Below the pieces are notes generated by a model, which saw only the letters and a list, made by a program, of their open reading frames with translations, ran no database searches and was not told where the DNA came from. Positions 50,024 to 59,437 of a DNA stretch of 64,000 bases are shown in pieces; the first letter of the stretch is position 1; each line of letters opens with the position of its first letter. The translations under genes were made by a program, and so were the position numbers. Origin of the DNA: SIG622 sp045604705. Lineage in GTDB: Bacteria; Bacillota; Clostridia; Oscillospirales; CAG-382. The DNA lies in assembly GCA_045604705.1 (NCBI GenBank), contig JAZUOO010000030.1, forward strand, positions 40,797 to 104,796, read 5' to 3'.

Positions 50024-50770
50024 ATGTATGAATTCTTAATGGTTTTTGTTTTTTTGGCTATATACTTTGTCATTATGATAAAATGGAACAAACGAAGCAA
50101 TTGCGACAGAATCTCTATAAAGGATAAAAATAAATTAGATATAAATGCTCACATTACCGATATCAAGAGACATACTGTTGGCTCTCCCATGGGAGCAAGA
50201 TGGCGCACTATAGTATCTTTCAGTGATGGTTTTACATTTATAACACATGTTACAGAATATAAGGACATATTGACCGGCTACCTATACTATATTTCAAAAA
50301 ACGTGGAAAAGCAAATTGTACTCGCAGCTTTAACAGCCCACAAAGTCGCTATACAACAAAACAACGGAGTTGATGTCAAAGTTCCTAATACCATATTCGA
50401 TTCTGAATACTATGCCCTTTATCTTCAAGAACAAAAGCGAGAAGAGAATTTTCTTGTTTATATATACAGTCCTAAAGACCGTGAACTCATACAAAAAGCA
50501 CAAACTATTGACACAAACAAATACCCCGTAGAAAAGTTTTCTCATGATGGGTGTTATTACGGCTTTAATATGTATAAAAACGGCGAAGACCAAGTTGTGT
50601 ATTGCAGTTATAATGAATGGTGTGAAAAAATGTTTTGGATTGAACAAAACATCAAAAAAATCGATAGAAAAAATCGAATAAAAGCAATATTAATTAACAT
50701 TGTCTTCCTCATCCTTGTGATAGGAGCATTGATGTTTATGATGTACGCAAAAAAATACATACAATCATGA
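50024..50770 (+). CDS. Membrane protein of unknown function inserted between ruvA and ruvB
   Basis: 248 residues with transmembrane helices at both ends (about 3-20 and 223-243) and a hydrophilic middle of some 200 residues. The first soluble part (INAHITDIKRHTVGSPMGARWRTIVSFSDG) resembles small beta modules of DUF3592-like or OB type. The middle is rich in Lys, Asn, Ile and Tyr, and the codon use is AT-richer than in the flanking ruv genes. A GAGAGGATAT site precedes the ATG. It breaks the usual ruvA-ruvB adjacency. The family is not recognised; recent acquisition is likely. Confidence 0.65.
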   Translation: MYEFLMVFVFLAIYFVIMIKWNKRSNCDRISIKDKNKLDINAHITDIKRHTVGSPMGARWRTIVSFSDGFTFITHVTEYKDILTGYLYYISKNVEKQIVLAALTAHKVAIQQNNGVDVKVPNTIFDSEYYALYLQEQKREENFLVYIYSPKDRELIQKAQTIDTNKYPVEKFSHDGCYYGFNMYKNGEDQVVYCSYNEWCEKMFWIEQNIKKIDRKNRIKAILINIVFLILVIGALMFMMYAKKYIQS

Positions 50771-50850
50771 TCCTTTAGCACAAAATTAACAACAATATTC
50801 AACAATTTATATCGCAGAATATTAAACAGATTCATCGGAGGAACAAAAAA

Positions 50851-51975
50851 TTGATAAAGAGCAGCAAACCTCATTACGACGACGAAGATTTCGATTTTGA
50901 AAGCAGAATAGTGTCCTCCGAGCTTTTAGGTGAGGACGGAGCCGAGGGCGGTGACAATGAAAATGCATTGCGCCCGAAAAGTCTTTCGGAATACGTCGGT
51001 CAGGAAAAGGTAAAGGAAAAACTGAATATATCCATGCAGGCGGCAAGAATGAGAGGAGAAGGTCTTGACCATATTCTTCTTCACGGACCGCCCGGACTTG
51101 GTAAAACTACGCTTGCCACGATTATTGCGGCGGAAATGGGCGTTAATATAAGAATAACATCCGGTCCCGCTATTGAAAAGCAGGGCGACCTTGCTGCACT
51201 TCTTACCAACCTCGGCGACGGCGATATTTTGTTTATTGACGAAATACACCGGCTTTCACGCCAGATTGAGGAAATACTCTACCCTGCCATGGAAGACTTT
51301 AATCTGGATATAATCATGGGTAAAGGTCCAAGTGCCCGAAGCATCAGACTGCCTCTTAAAAAGTTCACGCTTATAGGTGCAACAACAAGAGCAGGTCAGC
51401 TAACATCGCCTCTGCGTGACAGATTCGGTCATCTTTTAAGACTTGAATTATATACTGATGAAGAGCTTTGCGGCATAGTCTCTCGAAGTGCACAAATTCT
51501 CGGAATAGACGCAGAATACGACGGAGCAATGGAAATCGCAAAGCGTTCAAGGGGTACACCCAGAATTGCAAACAGATTCTTAAAGCGTGTCCGTGACTTT
51601 GCACAAGTCAAAGGTGACGGAATTATAACAAAGCCTATAGCCGATGCATCCCTTAAAATGCTTGAAGTCGATGACCTGGGACTTGACGCCATAGACAGAA
51701 GAATGCTCACGGCAATTATAGAATATTTCGGCGGCGGTCCCGTAGGACTTGATACCCTTGCGGCAACAATCGGTGAGGAAGCAATAACTCTTGAAGACGT
51801 ATACGAGCCTTATCTTCTGCAGTTGGGCTTTGTTAACAGAACACCGAGAGGACGATGTGCGACAAAGCGTGCTTATGACCACTTGGGAATAGAGTACACC
51901 GAAAAGGATAAAAAAAGTATATCCTCCCTGCAAACCTCGATTTTTGATATAGAAGATACTGTCGGAAATAACTAA
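50851..51975 (+). CDS. ruvB: RuvB, Holliday junction branch migration ATPase
   Basis: 374 residues from a TTG start with GGAGG nine bases upstream. The N-terminal acidic extension (about 45 residues) precedes LRPKSLSEYVGQEKVKEKL. AAA+ motifs: HGPPGLGKTTLA (Walker A), LFIDEIHRL (Walker B), IGATTRAGQLTSPLRDRFG (sensor I/arginine finger), RSRGTPRIANRFLKRVRDFA. The C-terminal winged helix ends NRTPRGRCATKRAYDHLG. Confidence 0.96.
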   Translation: MIKSSKPHYDDEDFDFESRIVSSELLGEDGAEGGDNENALRPKSLSEYVGQEKVKEKLNISMQAARMRGEGLDHILLHGPPGLGKTTLATIIAAEMGVNIRITSGPAIEKQGDLAALLTNLGDGDILFIDEIHRLSRQIEEILYPAMEDFNLDIIMGKGPSARSIRLPLKKFTLIGATTRAGQLTSPLRDRFGHLLRLELYTDEELCGIVSRSAQILGIDAEYDGAMEIAKRSRGTPRIANRFLKRVRDFAQVKGDGIITKPIADASLKMLEVDDLGLDAIDRRMLTAIIEYFGGGPVGLDTLAATIGEEAITLEDVYEPYLLQLGFVNRTPRGRCATKRAYDHLGIEYTEKDKKSISSLQTSIFDIEDTVGNN

Positions 51976-51992
51976 AGAAGTAGGAAGTAATA

Positions 51993-54251
51993 ATGGCTGA
52001 AAGAAAGAAATCAACAGGAAAGTCAAAATATGACGAAACCCAGATCAATCATGCGGTAGTGACAGAGCAGCCCATAACCGCAACCCTTGAAACAAACTAT
52101 ATGCCCTACGCCATGAGCGTTATCATTTCAAGAGCAATCCCGGAGATTGACGGTTTTAAACCTGCTCACAGAAAATTGCTTTATATGATGTACCGTGACG
52201 GACTTCTCGGCGGCAGACTTACAAAATCAAATACAATTGTCGGAAGTACCATGAAGCTCAACCCTCACGGTGATGCCGCAATTTACGATACACTTGTGCG
52301 ACTTACCACGGGACACGCTTCTCTGCTTCATCCCTTTATCGAGTCAAAGGGTGCGTTCGGTAATCACTTCTCGAAATCTCCCTGTGCGGCTTCCCGTTAT
52401 ACCGAGGCAAGACTTGACAAGTTCTGCGAGACTATTTTCGGCGGTCTTGAAAGAGACGCGGTTGATTTTGTGGACAACTACGACGGTACAATGCAGGAGC
52501 CTACACTTCTGCCGACATCCTTTCCGAATATTCTTGTTTCTCCCAATAAGGGTATCGCCGTAGGTCTTGCAAGCGACATCTGTTCCTTTAACCTTGCGGA
52601 AATCTGTGATGCCACAACGGCACTCATAAAAGACCCGCAGGCGGATATTACGGATATACTTATCGCTCCCGATCTCCCCTCCGGTGGATTCTTCCTTTAC
52701 AACCGTGAAAAATTACAGGAAATCTATAGAACGGGACGAGGTTCATTCAAGCTCCGTGCAAGATATTCCTACGATAAAAAGGCAAACTGCATAGAGGTTA
52801 CACAGATTCCATATACCACAAAGGTTGAGGACATTATTGACGCAGTCGTTGAACTTGCAAAGAAAGGCAAAATCAAGGAAGTAACCGACATAAGAGAGGA
52901 AACAGGTCTTGAGGGTAACAGACTTACAATTGACCTCAAGCGTGGTGCAGACCCCGAACAGCTTATGCAGAAGCTCTTCAAACTCACAACCCTCGAAGAC
53001 AGCTATCCCTGCAACTTCACCATAATCATCGGCGGAAGCCCCAAAACCCTTGGTGTTTATGCAATTCTTGAAGAATGGATAGCATGGCGTACAGAGTGCG
53101 TTAAACGTGAGCTTTACTATAATCTCCAAAGAGCAAAGGAAAGACTGCATCTTCTCGAGGGTCTTGCGAAAATTCTTCTTGACATTGACAAGGCTATAAA
53201 GATTATTCGTGAAACCGAGCACGAAAAGGACGTTATCCCGAATTTGTGTAAGGGTTTTGACATAGACGAAATTCAGGCTGAATATATCGCAGAAATAAAG
53301 CTCCGTAACATCAACAAAGAATACATTCTCAAACGTCTTGACGACAGGGATAAGCTGAAAAAAGAAATTGAAGAAACAGAAGACATTCTCGGAAGCGACA
53401 GAAAAGTCAAGAACGTAATTGTAAAACAGCTTGCGGAAGTAAAGAAGAAATACGCAAAGCCGAGACAAACACAGATAATCGAGGAAACGGAAGCTCCGAA
53501 GTTTGAAGAACCGGAAATAGAGGTATATCCCGTAACAATGCTCACAACAAGAGACGGATATATCAAAAAACTTCTCCCCAAGGGTAATCTTCCAAAAACA
53601 GACGCACAGAAATTAAAAGACAACGATGTTATAACAGGAAAGTTTGACGTTGCCAACGATTACGATATACTTGTTTTCACCGACAAAGCTCAGGTATACA
53701 AATCAAGACTTGACGATTTCGATCTCTCAAAGCCATCAATGCTCGGTGATTATCTGCCTGCTGTTCTGAACTTTGAAGAAAATGAAAACGTACTTATGAC
53801 CATGCCCACAAAGGACTATTCCGGCTACATCGCAATATTCTTTGAAAACGGTAAGGCAGTCAAAATCAAGGTCTCAGAATATGCTACAAAAACCAACAGA
53901 AAAAAACTCACAAAAGCATTCAGCTCGGACAGCCCCACAAGTGCAATCTTCTATGTCCCGGAAAAGGAAGGCAGAGCACCCATGAAGGAATTCCTGCTCA
54001 AATCCTCCTCCGGTAAAGCCGTAATCATAAACAGCGACCAGCTCACGGAAAAAGCAACAAGAACCGCCTCCGGGGTTATAGTCTTTACACAGAAAAAGGG
54101 ACAAATCGTCTCGGATGTGGTTGAATTCGTTGACGACGGAAGCGAACAGATGAAGCACTTCGCAAGATACAGAAAGTCTAAGCTACCCTCAACCGGAACA
54201 CTTTACGAAGAATTTGACATATCACAGCTTCAGATAAGCTTTGATATATAA
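51993..54251 (+). CDS. Type IIA topoisomerase A subunit (ParC/GyrA family)
   Basis: 752 residues. The breakage-reunion domain has SVIISRAIPEIDGFKPAHRKLLYMM and the catalytic Tyr in AASRYTEARL. The position of GyrA Ser83 reads Ala (NPHGDAAIYDT) and the following loop (KGAFGNHFSKSP) is divergent from GyrA/ParC. The C-terminal domain has about four beta-pinwheel-like blades and no GyrA-box (QRRGGKG), so it is more ParC-like. A B subunit (ParE/GyrB) is not adjacent, which is unusual. AAGTAGGAAG before the ATG is a modest ribosome-binding site; the gene starts 17 bases after ruvB. Confidence 0.88.
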   Translation: MAERKKSTGKSKYDETQINHAVVTEQPITATLETNYMPYAMSVIISRAIPEIDGFKPAHRKLLYMMYRDGLLGGRLTKSNTIVGSTMKLNPHGDAAIYDTLVRLTTGHASLLHPFIESKGAFGNHFSKSPCAASRYTEARLDKFCETIFGGLERDAVDFVDNYDGTMQEPTLLPTSFPNILVSPNKGIAVGLASDICSFNLAEICDATTALIKDPQADITDILIAPDLPSGGFFLYNREKLQEIYRTGRGSFKLRARYSYDKKANCIEVTQIPYTTKVEDIIDAVVELAKKGKIKEVTDIREETGLEGNRLTIDLKRGADPEQLMQKLFKLTTLEDSYPCNFTIIIGGSPKTLGVYAILEEWIAWRTECVKRELYYNLQRAKERLHLLEGLAKILLDIDKAIKIIRETEHEKDVIPNLCKGFDIDEIQAEYIAEIKLRNINKEYILKRLDDRDKLKKEIEETEDILGSDRKVKNVIVKQLAEVKKKYAKPRQTQIIEETEAPKFEEPEIEVYPVTMLTTRDGYIKKLLPKGNLPKTDAQKLKDNDVITGKFDVANDYDILVFTDKAQVYKSRLDDFDLSKPSMLGDYLPAVLNFEENENVLMTMPTKDYSGYIAIFFENGKAVKIKVSEYATKTNRKKLTKAFSSDSPTSAIFYVPEKEGRAPMKEFLLKSSSGKAVIINSDQLTEKATRTASGVIVFTQKKGQIVSDVVEFVDDGSEQMKHFARYRKSKLPSTGTLYEEFDISQLQISFDI

Positions 54252-54282
54252 ATACCACAAATTGCAATATGGAGAATCAACA

Positions 54283-55371
54283 ATGCCCGAAATCAATAAC
54301 ACGGAAGAAAACAACTCAAAAAAATATGCACCCTTACTTGTACTGTTCTACACGGTAATATCTTGTGTACAGATATTTTCTTCTGTCGGCGGCATATTCC
54401 AAAGCAGTCTTTCCGTAAGCCTTGCCACGGGAATAATATGTCCCTTTCTCACAATGCTCCTGTATTACCTCTATCTCCATTCCCTTGGAAAAGACGCCAA
54501 CAAAGGAGCTTTGCTTATAATCATTCCGACACTGTTCTGCATTTTTTCAGGATATTGGTTCGCAGATTACCTCTCTGCTCTGTATGCACTGACAGGCTAT
54601 CTCTCCACTACTCTCGCTGCCGCCGTAATATATCTGGTAAGTGTAAAAAGCAAACAAAGATCCGCCGCCTGTGCCACAGCTTCGTTCCTTATGCTTGTCT
54701 TTTCGGTACTTGAAACGGTGATACCGCTTTTCGCAATGTCTATAACGAGAAATATAAGCATCGATACACTCCTGTTTGACTCCATTTCCTCATTTATTTC
54801 GGAAGTCATAATGCAGTACAACGCGACATTAAGCTCGGCTGCATCCATGTTTGCAGCACCTGATTTTCAGCTGTCGGCACAGGATGCCGAGTATCTTGAA
54901 AATGTGTTGGTATCCACCATCGCAATCTCCCCTGCAATTCTCTGTGCGGCATACTACTTTGCAATATATGTTTTCACAAGAATCGCCGACCGTGTATCTG
55001 TACGCCTTGGCATAACAAACGAGCCTGTGTTTGGAAAATACGAAATCTCCGGCGTCACAAATACCGTATTCAATATAGCGGCAGTAATAATCATGTTCTC
55101 AATTCTTTTTGCAAACAGTATGTCACCTTTCATATACGGAGTACTCAGTGTGCTAATCGTGATTCTCCCCGGTTACCTCATTCTCGGTATAAGAAGAATT
55201 TACAACAAACTTGCAAGACTCATGTCCCGCAGTTTTTCAATACTTATCGTCGCTGCAATAATATTCGGAGGATTTATGATTTCATATTACCTGCTCATTC
55301 TCATAATAGCGTTTTTCGGCACCTCCGAATACAGAGCCTGCAAAAGCAGCACGGTTCAAAAATACCAATAA
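54283..55371 (+). CDS. yybS: YybS-like (DUF2232) membrane protein
   Basis: 362 residues, about eight transmembrane helices. The gene order yybS-gdpP-rplI-dnaB, conserved in Firmicutes, supports the call more than the sequence, which is divergent. Typical late segment: FNIAAVIIMFSILFANSMSP, then FIYGVLSVLIVILPGYLILG. Function is unknown; a link to the c-di-AMP phosphodiesterase downstream is inferred. GGAGA lies eight bases before the ATG at 54283. Confidence 0.78.
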   Translation: MPEINNTEENNSKKYAPLLVLFYTVISCVQIFSSVGGIFQSSLSVSLATGIICPFLTMLLYYLYLHSLGKDANKGALLIIIPTLFCIFSGYWFADYLSALYALTGYLSTTLAAAVIYLVSVKSKQRSAACATASFLMLVFSVLETVIPLFAMSITRNISIDTLLFDSISSFISEVIMQYNATLSSAASMFAAPDFQLSAQDAEYLENVLVSTIAISPAILCAAYYFAIYVFTRIADRVSVRLGITNEPVFGKYEISGVTNTVFNIAAVIIMFSILFANSMSPFIYGVLSVLIVILPGYLILGIRRIYNKLARLMSRSFSILIVAAIIFGGFMISYYLLILIIAFFGTSEYRACKSSTVQKYQ

Positions 55372-55505
55372 TTCGCATTCTCCAAATACTGAAAGAAAGT
55401 GTCGGATCTGAAAAAAATCACACGCAGAGTCTGCAAAAAAGCAAGTAAGCTGGTTTTAACTCCGATCATAAAACACTGTAACTTCGGAAAGGAATGGTCA
55501 GAAAT

Positions 55506-57491
55506 ATGAAACTATTTAAATTTTCGGGAAGACCCCACTTTAGCAAAAGCGCGATAATCGCCATATGTTTTATGTGTGCTTTTACAGTCTTATGCGGTTT
55601 TCTTGATCTCAAGCTCTGCATTGCGGGCATATTTATTACAATAACATACTCACTTGTAATATTTATGCTTTCCGCAAGAAGAAGTGCCAGCTCGGAAAGT
55701 GCAAGCGACAGGACCCTTATCACAAACATCACCAAAGACTTTATGGTAAAATCCGACTACGGCATGATAATAATTGGGGATCGTAATGAGATTATGTGGT
55801 GTAACAGAACCTGTTCGGACATATGCGAAAAAAACGGCAGCATCTACGGCAAGGACTTCTCCGAGATTATCACCGAAGGCTATACAGACAATATGACGGA
55901 AAAGCTTCGTCTGGGTGAAAGTGTCCTTTGCAGGATAGGCAAGTCAACCTTCGAGCTCAAAGGCTACAGTACGACAAACTATCACAAAAGCTACTGCTTT
56001 ATAAGCATGAGGAATACTGACAAAGAGGAAGAACTCAAAAATATGCTTCTCATGCGTCGTCCGATAGTCGCAATAATGGTGATAGACAACTACGCCGAAG
56101 CAACAAGATTTTTAGGCGACAATCAAAGAAATGCCATCAACACAATAGAAAACACTCTTGAAGAATGGAATAAAGATCTCTGCGGCATACTCAAGGAGTA
56201 CGAAAAGAACAAGTATCTGGTACTTTTTGAAGAAGAAAAGCTTGAAGAAGTACTTGAATCCAAGTTCGACATTCTTGACACCATAAAGCAGATTGAAGTC
56301 GAAGGAGTAAGCGTTCCGTTTACGGCAAGTATCGGCGTTGCAAGAACGGATGGTGCTTTTGCAGAAAAGATGAAGCTTGCACGAACAGCCCTTGATCTGG
56401 CATTGGCACGCGGAGGCGACCAGGCAGTTGTAAGAACGGAAAACGGTACGGAATTCTTCGGTGGAAAGCTCAAAAGTATCCAGAAAAGGACAAAAATACG
56501 TTCAAGAGTTATCGCACAGGAGCTGAGAAATCTCATAAGAAGCAGCGGAAACGTACTGATTATGGGACACCGCTTCTGCGACCACGACTCAATAGGTTCA
56601 AGCATGGGTATCGCACGCCTTTGTGAAAATGAGGGTAAAGAGGCAAAAATCGTCATAAATATCCATGACACAAACCTCAAACCAATATTTGCCATGATGC
56701 GCGGGAATCAGAAATTTCTTGACAGATTCACCGATTCGGTCAGTGCACAGGATCTTGTAAGATCCGATACCCTTGTAATAGTTTGCGACGTCAATAACAT
56801 ACGTCAGTTTGAAGCACCTGATATATTCGAAGCCGCAAACGAGGTCGCAATTATTGACCACCACAGAAAAACAGGCGACTACAATGTAAACCCGAGAATT
56901 ACCTACATTGAGCCCTCATCATCCTCTGCCTCTGAGCTTGTTGCGGAAATACTCGAATACTCCCTTGAACCGGGAACACTTTCGGCATTTGAAGCAAATC
57001 TCATGTTTGCAGGAATGATCCTTGACACAAAGCAGTTCTCAAAGAACACCAGCATAAGTACCTTCGGTGCCGCACAGTATCTAAGAAGCGAAGGCGGCAG
57101 TCCCACCGAGGCACAAAAGCTCTTCAGGACAGACATTAAGGACTTTATGCGTGAATCAAAATTTGAGACCAACGTGAAGATTTACTACGACGTAATAGCA
57201 ATCTCAAAATACAACGGTGAGACCGAAGCTTCCGACAGAATTTCAATGGCAAAAGCCGCAGACAGACTTCTCGGCGTCACATCCATCAGAGCCTCATTCG
57301 TAATGAGTATGATAGACGACAAGGCTTGTATTTCCGCAAGAAGTGACGGTACCATCAACGTACAGCTGATACTTGAAGCTCTTGGCGGCGGTGGACACTA
57401 TGATGCGGCGGCGGCACAAATTGCAGATGTCAGCCTTGACCAGGCGGAAAAACAACTTCTTTCGGCGTGTGCAGCATATCTTCAAAAATAA
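55506..57491 (+). CDS. gdpP: GdpP, cyclic-di-AMP phosphodiesterase
   Basis: 661 residues. Two N-terminal transmembrane helices, a degenerate PAS domain (about 70-140), a degenerate GGDEF domain (ending LDLALARGGDQAVV), then the DHH domain with DHDSIGSS, CDVNNIR and IIDHHRKTGD, and the DHHA1 domain with GGGGHYDAAAAQ. It hydrolyses c-di-AMP, controlling cell-wall and K+ homeostasis. An in-frame ATG at 55494 abuts the GAAAGGA site directly; the ATG at 55506 has 12-base spacing, and neither is ideal. Part of the yybS-gdpP-rplI-dnaB cluster. Confidence 0.95.
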   Translation: MKLFKFSGRPHFSKSAIIAICFMCAFTVLCGFLDLKLCIAGIFITITYSLVIFMLSARRSASSESASDRTLITNITKDFMVKSDYGMIIIGDRNEIMWCNRTCSDICEKNGSIYGKDFSEIITEGYTDNMTEKLRLGESVLCRIGKSTFELKGYSTTNYHKSYCFISMRNTDKEEELKNMLLMRRPIVAIMVIDNYAEATRFLGDNQRNAINTIENTLEEWNKDLCGILKEYEKNKYLVLFEEEKLEEVLESKFDILDTIKQIEVEGVSVPFTASIGVARTDGAFAEKMKLARTALDLALARGGDQAVVRTENGTEFFGGKLKSIQKRTKIRSRVIAQELRNLIRSSGNVLIMGHRFCDHDSIGSSMGIARLCENEGKEAKIVINIHDTNLKPIFAMMRGNQKFLDRFTDSVSAQDLVRSDTLVIVCDVNNIRQFEAPDIFEAANEVAIIDHHRKTGDYNVNPRITYIEPSSSSASELVAEILEYSLEPGTLSAFEANLMFAGMILDTKQFSKNTSISTFGAAQYLRSEGGSPTEAQKLFRTDIKDFMRESKFETNVKIYYDVIAISKYNGETEASDRISMAKAADRLLGVTSIRASFVMSMIDDKACISARSDGTINVQLILEALGGGGHYDAAAAQIADVSLDQAEKQLLSACAAYLQK

Positions 57492-57559
57492 AGCAATATT
57501 CGTAAAACAGCATAGAATAAAAACATAATAAAATCTTTAATCCACGGGAGGACAAAAAA

Positions 57560-58009
57560 ATGAAAGTATTACTTTTACAGGATGTTAAAGGTCAAGGCAA
57601 AAAAGGTGAGCTCGTAAACGTTTCCGACGGTTATGCAAGGAACTTCCTTCTTCCAAAAAAACTTGCCGTAGTTGCAGATAATGCAGTTCTCAACGAAATC
57701 CGTACCAAGGAAGAAGCAAAGAAGCACAGAGAAGCAGAAGAAAAGAAGGCTGCTCAGGAAAATGCGAAGAAGCTTGAAGGTATCGTGGTAAAACTTTTCG
57801 CAACAGCGGGAGCAGACGGCAAATTTTTCGGTGCGATCAGTGCTAAGGAAATAGCAGATGAGCTTGCAAAACAGTCCGGAATTGAAGTTGATAAGAGAAA
57901 AATCGATCTTAAGGATTCCATTAAAGCCTTCGGAACATACTCCCTCGACGTAAAGCTCTATGCTGATGTAACCGGTAAAATTAACGTAGTAGTCGCAAAG
58001 AAAGACTAA
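57560..58009 (+). CDS. rplI: Ribosomal protein L9
   Basis: 149 residues, normal length. The conserved opening MKVLLLQDVKGQGKKGELVN, then VSDGYARNFLLPKKLA, a long central helix, and a C-terminal domain (TAGADGKFFGAISAKEIAD). Binds 23S rRNA domain V at the L1 stalk base. GGGAGG precedes the ATG. Confidence 0.97.
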   Translation: MKVLLLQDVKGQGKKGELVNVSDGYARNFLLPKKLAVVADNAVLNEIRTKEEAKKHREAEEKKAAQENAKKLEGIVVKLFATAGADGKFFGAISAKEIADELAKQSGIEVDKRKIDLKDSIKAFGTYSLDVKLYADVTGKINVVVAKKD

Positions 58010-58054
58010 AAAAATACAGCATTACATTGAAGCTAAAGAATGGAGGCTAATATT

Positions 58055-59401
58055 ATGGCTGAAGAATTCAATATCGGTCAGGGACATCGTATCCCCTATT
58101 CCATGGAAGCGGAAAAGGCTGTGCTCGGAGCCATAATACTCGACCCCGATCAGATAAGGGAGCTGGCAAACTCTTTGCGTGCTGATGATTTCTTTGTCGA
58201 TAACCATAAAAAAATATACGAGGCAATGCAGGAGCTTTTTCTCGAAAGTAAGAGCATAGACCCCGTGACCCTTGTTGAAATGCTTGTTCATTCCGGCACA
58301 TACAACGAAGCGGGCGGTAAAGAATACGTTGCCGCACTTGCAGATTCTGTACCTGAAATATCTAATGTCAAGGACTATGCAAAGATAATCAAAGACAAAG
58401 CAATGCTAAGACGTCTTATTACCGCCTCGGAGGAAATATCCGACATGGCTTACGCAGGTGAGGGTGATGTTGATGAGATAATTGACAGATCCGAGCAGAA
58501 AATCTTTGATATAGCCCAGGGGGTCAACGACAAAGCATTCGTACATATAAAGGATGTTCTGGTGGAAAACTATCAGCATCTTCAAAGTCTTATAGAAGAC
58601 AAAAGTGCTGCAATGGGAACTCCGACCTACTTCAAGGCTATAGACAATTACCTTATAGGTATGGGGGCAATGGATCTTGTGCTTGTAGGAGCAAGACCGG
58701 GTATGGGTAAAACCTCATTCTGTCTTAACATTGCCACAAATGTTGCGATAAAAACAAAAAAGACAGTCGCCATATTCTCACTTGAAATGTCGGCATCGCA
58801 GCTTGTTATGCGTATGCTCTCGAGTGAGGCAATGATAGACAGCTATAAGCTGCGTACCGCAGAATTGGATGACAATGACTGGGAGCATCTCGGTCAGGCG
58901 GCAACGGTGCTCTCGCAGACGGATATACTTATAGACGATACTGCCGGTATCACTGCAACCGGTATGAAAGCAAAGCTCAGACGTGTAAAGAACCTTGGAC
59001 TTGTTATAATCGACTATCTCCAGCTCATGCAGTCGGACAGACACACAGACAACAGAGTGCAGGAAATAGGCGACATCTCCCGTGCGCTAAAGCTCATGGC
59101 AAAGGATCTTCAGGTTCCCGTTATAACCTGTGCTCAGCTCAGCCGAGCTACAGAACAGCGTGCCGATAAAACACCTCAGCTTTCCGACCTTCGTGACTCG
59201 GGAGCCATCGAGCAGGATGCGGATATAGTAATGTTTCTCTACCGTGATTCCTACTATGAGAATGATCCGTCAAAGGACAATATTGCAAGCTGTGTAATAG
59301 CAAAAAACCGACACGGCTCAACCGGCAAGGCTGATCTTGGCTGGTACGGTCAATACACAAAGTTCGCGGAGCTTGACACCGAGCACACCGAAACAAGATA
59401 A
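58055..59401 (+). CDS. dnaB: DnaB replicative DNA helicase
   Basis: 448 residues from the ATG at 58055, which has GGAGG eight bases upstream (an ATG at 58040 overlaps that site). The N-terminal helical domain RIPYSMEAEKAVLGAIILD is followed by a RecA-like domain with Walker A GARPGMGKTSFC, IDYLQLMQ, and SDLRDSGAIEQDADIVMFLYR. In Bacillus nomenclature this is DnaC. It sits 45 bases downstream of rplI, the conserved arrangement. Confidence 0.97.
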   Translation: MAEEFNIGQGHRIPYSMEAEKAVLGAIILDPDQIRELANSLRADDFFVDNHKKIYEAMQELFLESKSIDPVTLVEMLVHSGTYNEAGGKEYVAALADSVPEISNVKDYAKIIKDKAMLRRLITASEEISDMAYAGEGDVDEIIDRSEQKIFDIAQGVNDKAFVHIKDVLVENYQHLQSLIEDKSAAMGTPTYFKAIDNYLIGMGAMDLVLVGARPGMGKTSFCLNIATNVAIKTKKTVAIFSLEMSASQLVMRMLSSEAMIDSYKLRTAELDDNDWEHLGQAATVLSQTDILIDDTAGITATGMKAKLRRVKNLGLVIIDYLQLMQSDRHTDNRVQEIGDISRALKLMAKDLQVPVITCAQLSRATEQRADKTPQLSDLRDSGAIEQDADIVMFLYRDSYYENDPSKDNIASCVIAKNRHGSTGKADLGWYGQYTKFAELDTEHTETR

Positions 59402-59437
59402 CTTAAGAATAACAAAAACAAAATACGGATATAATAA

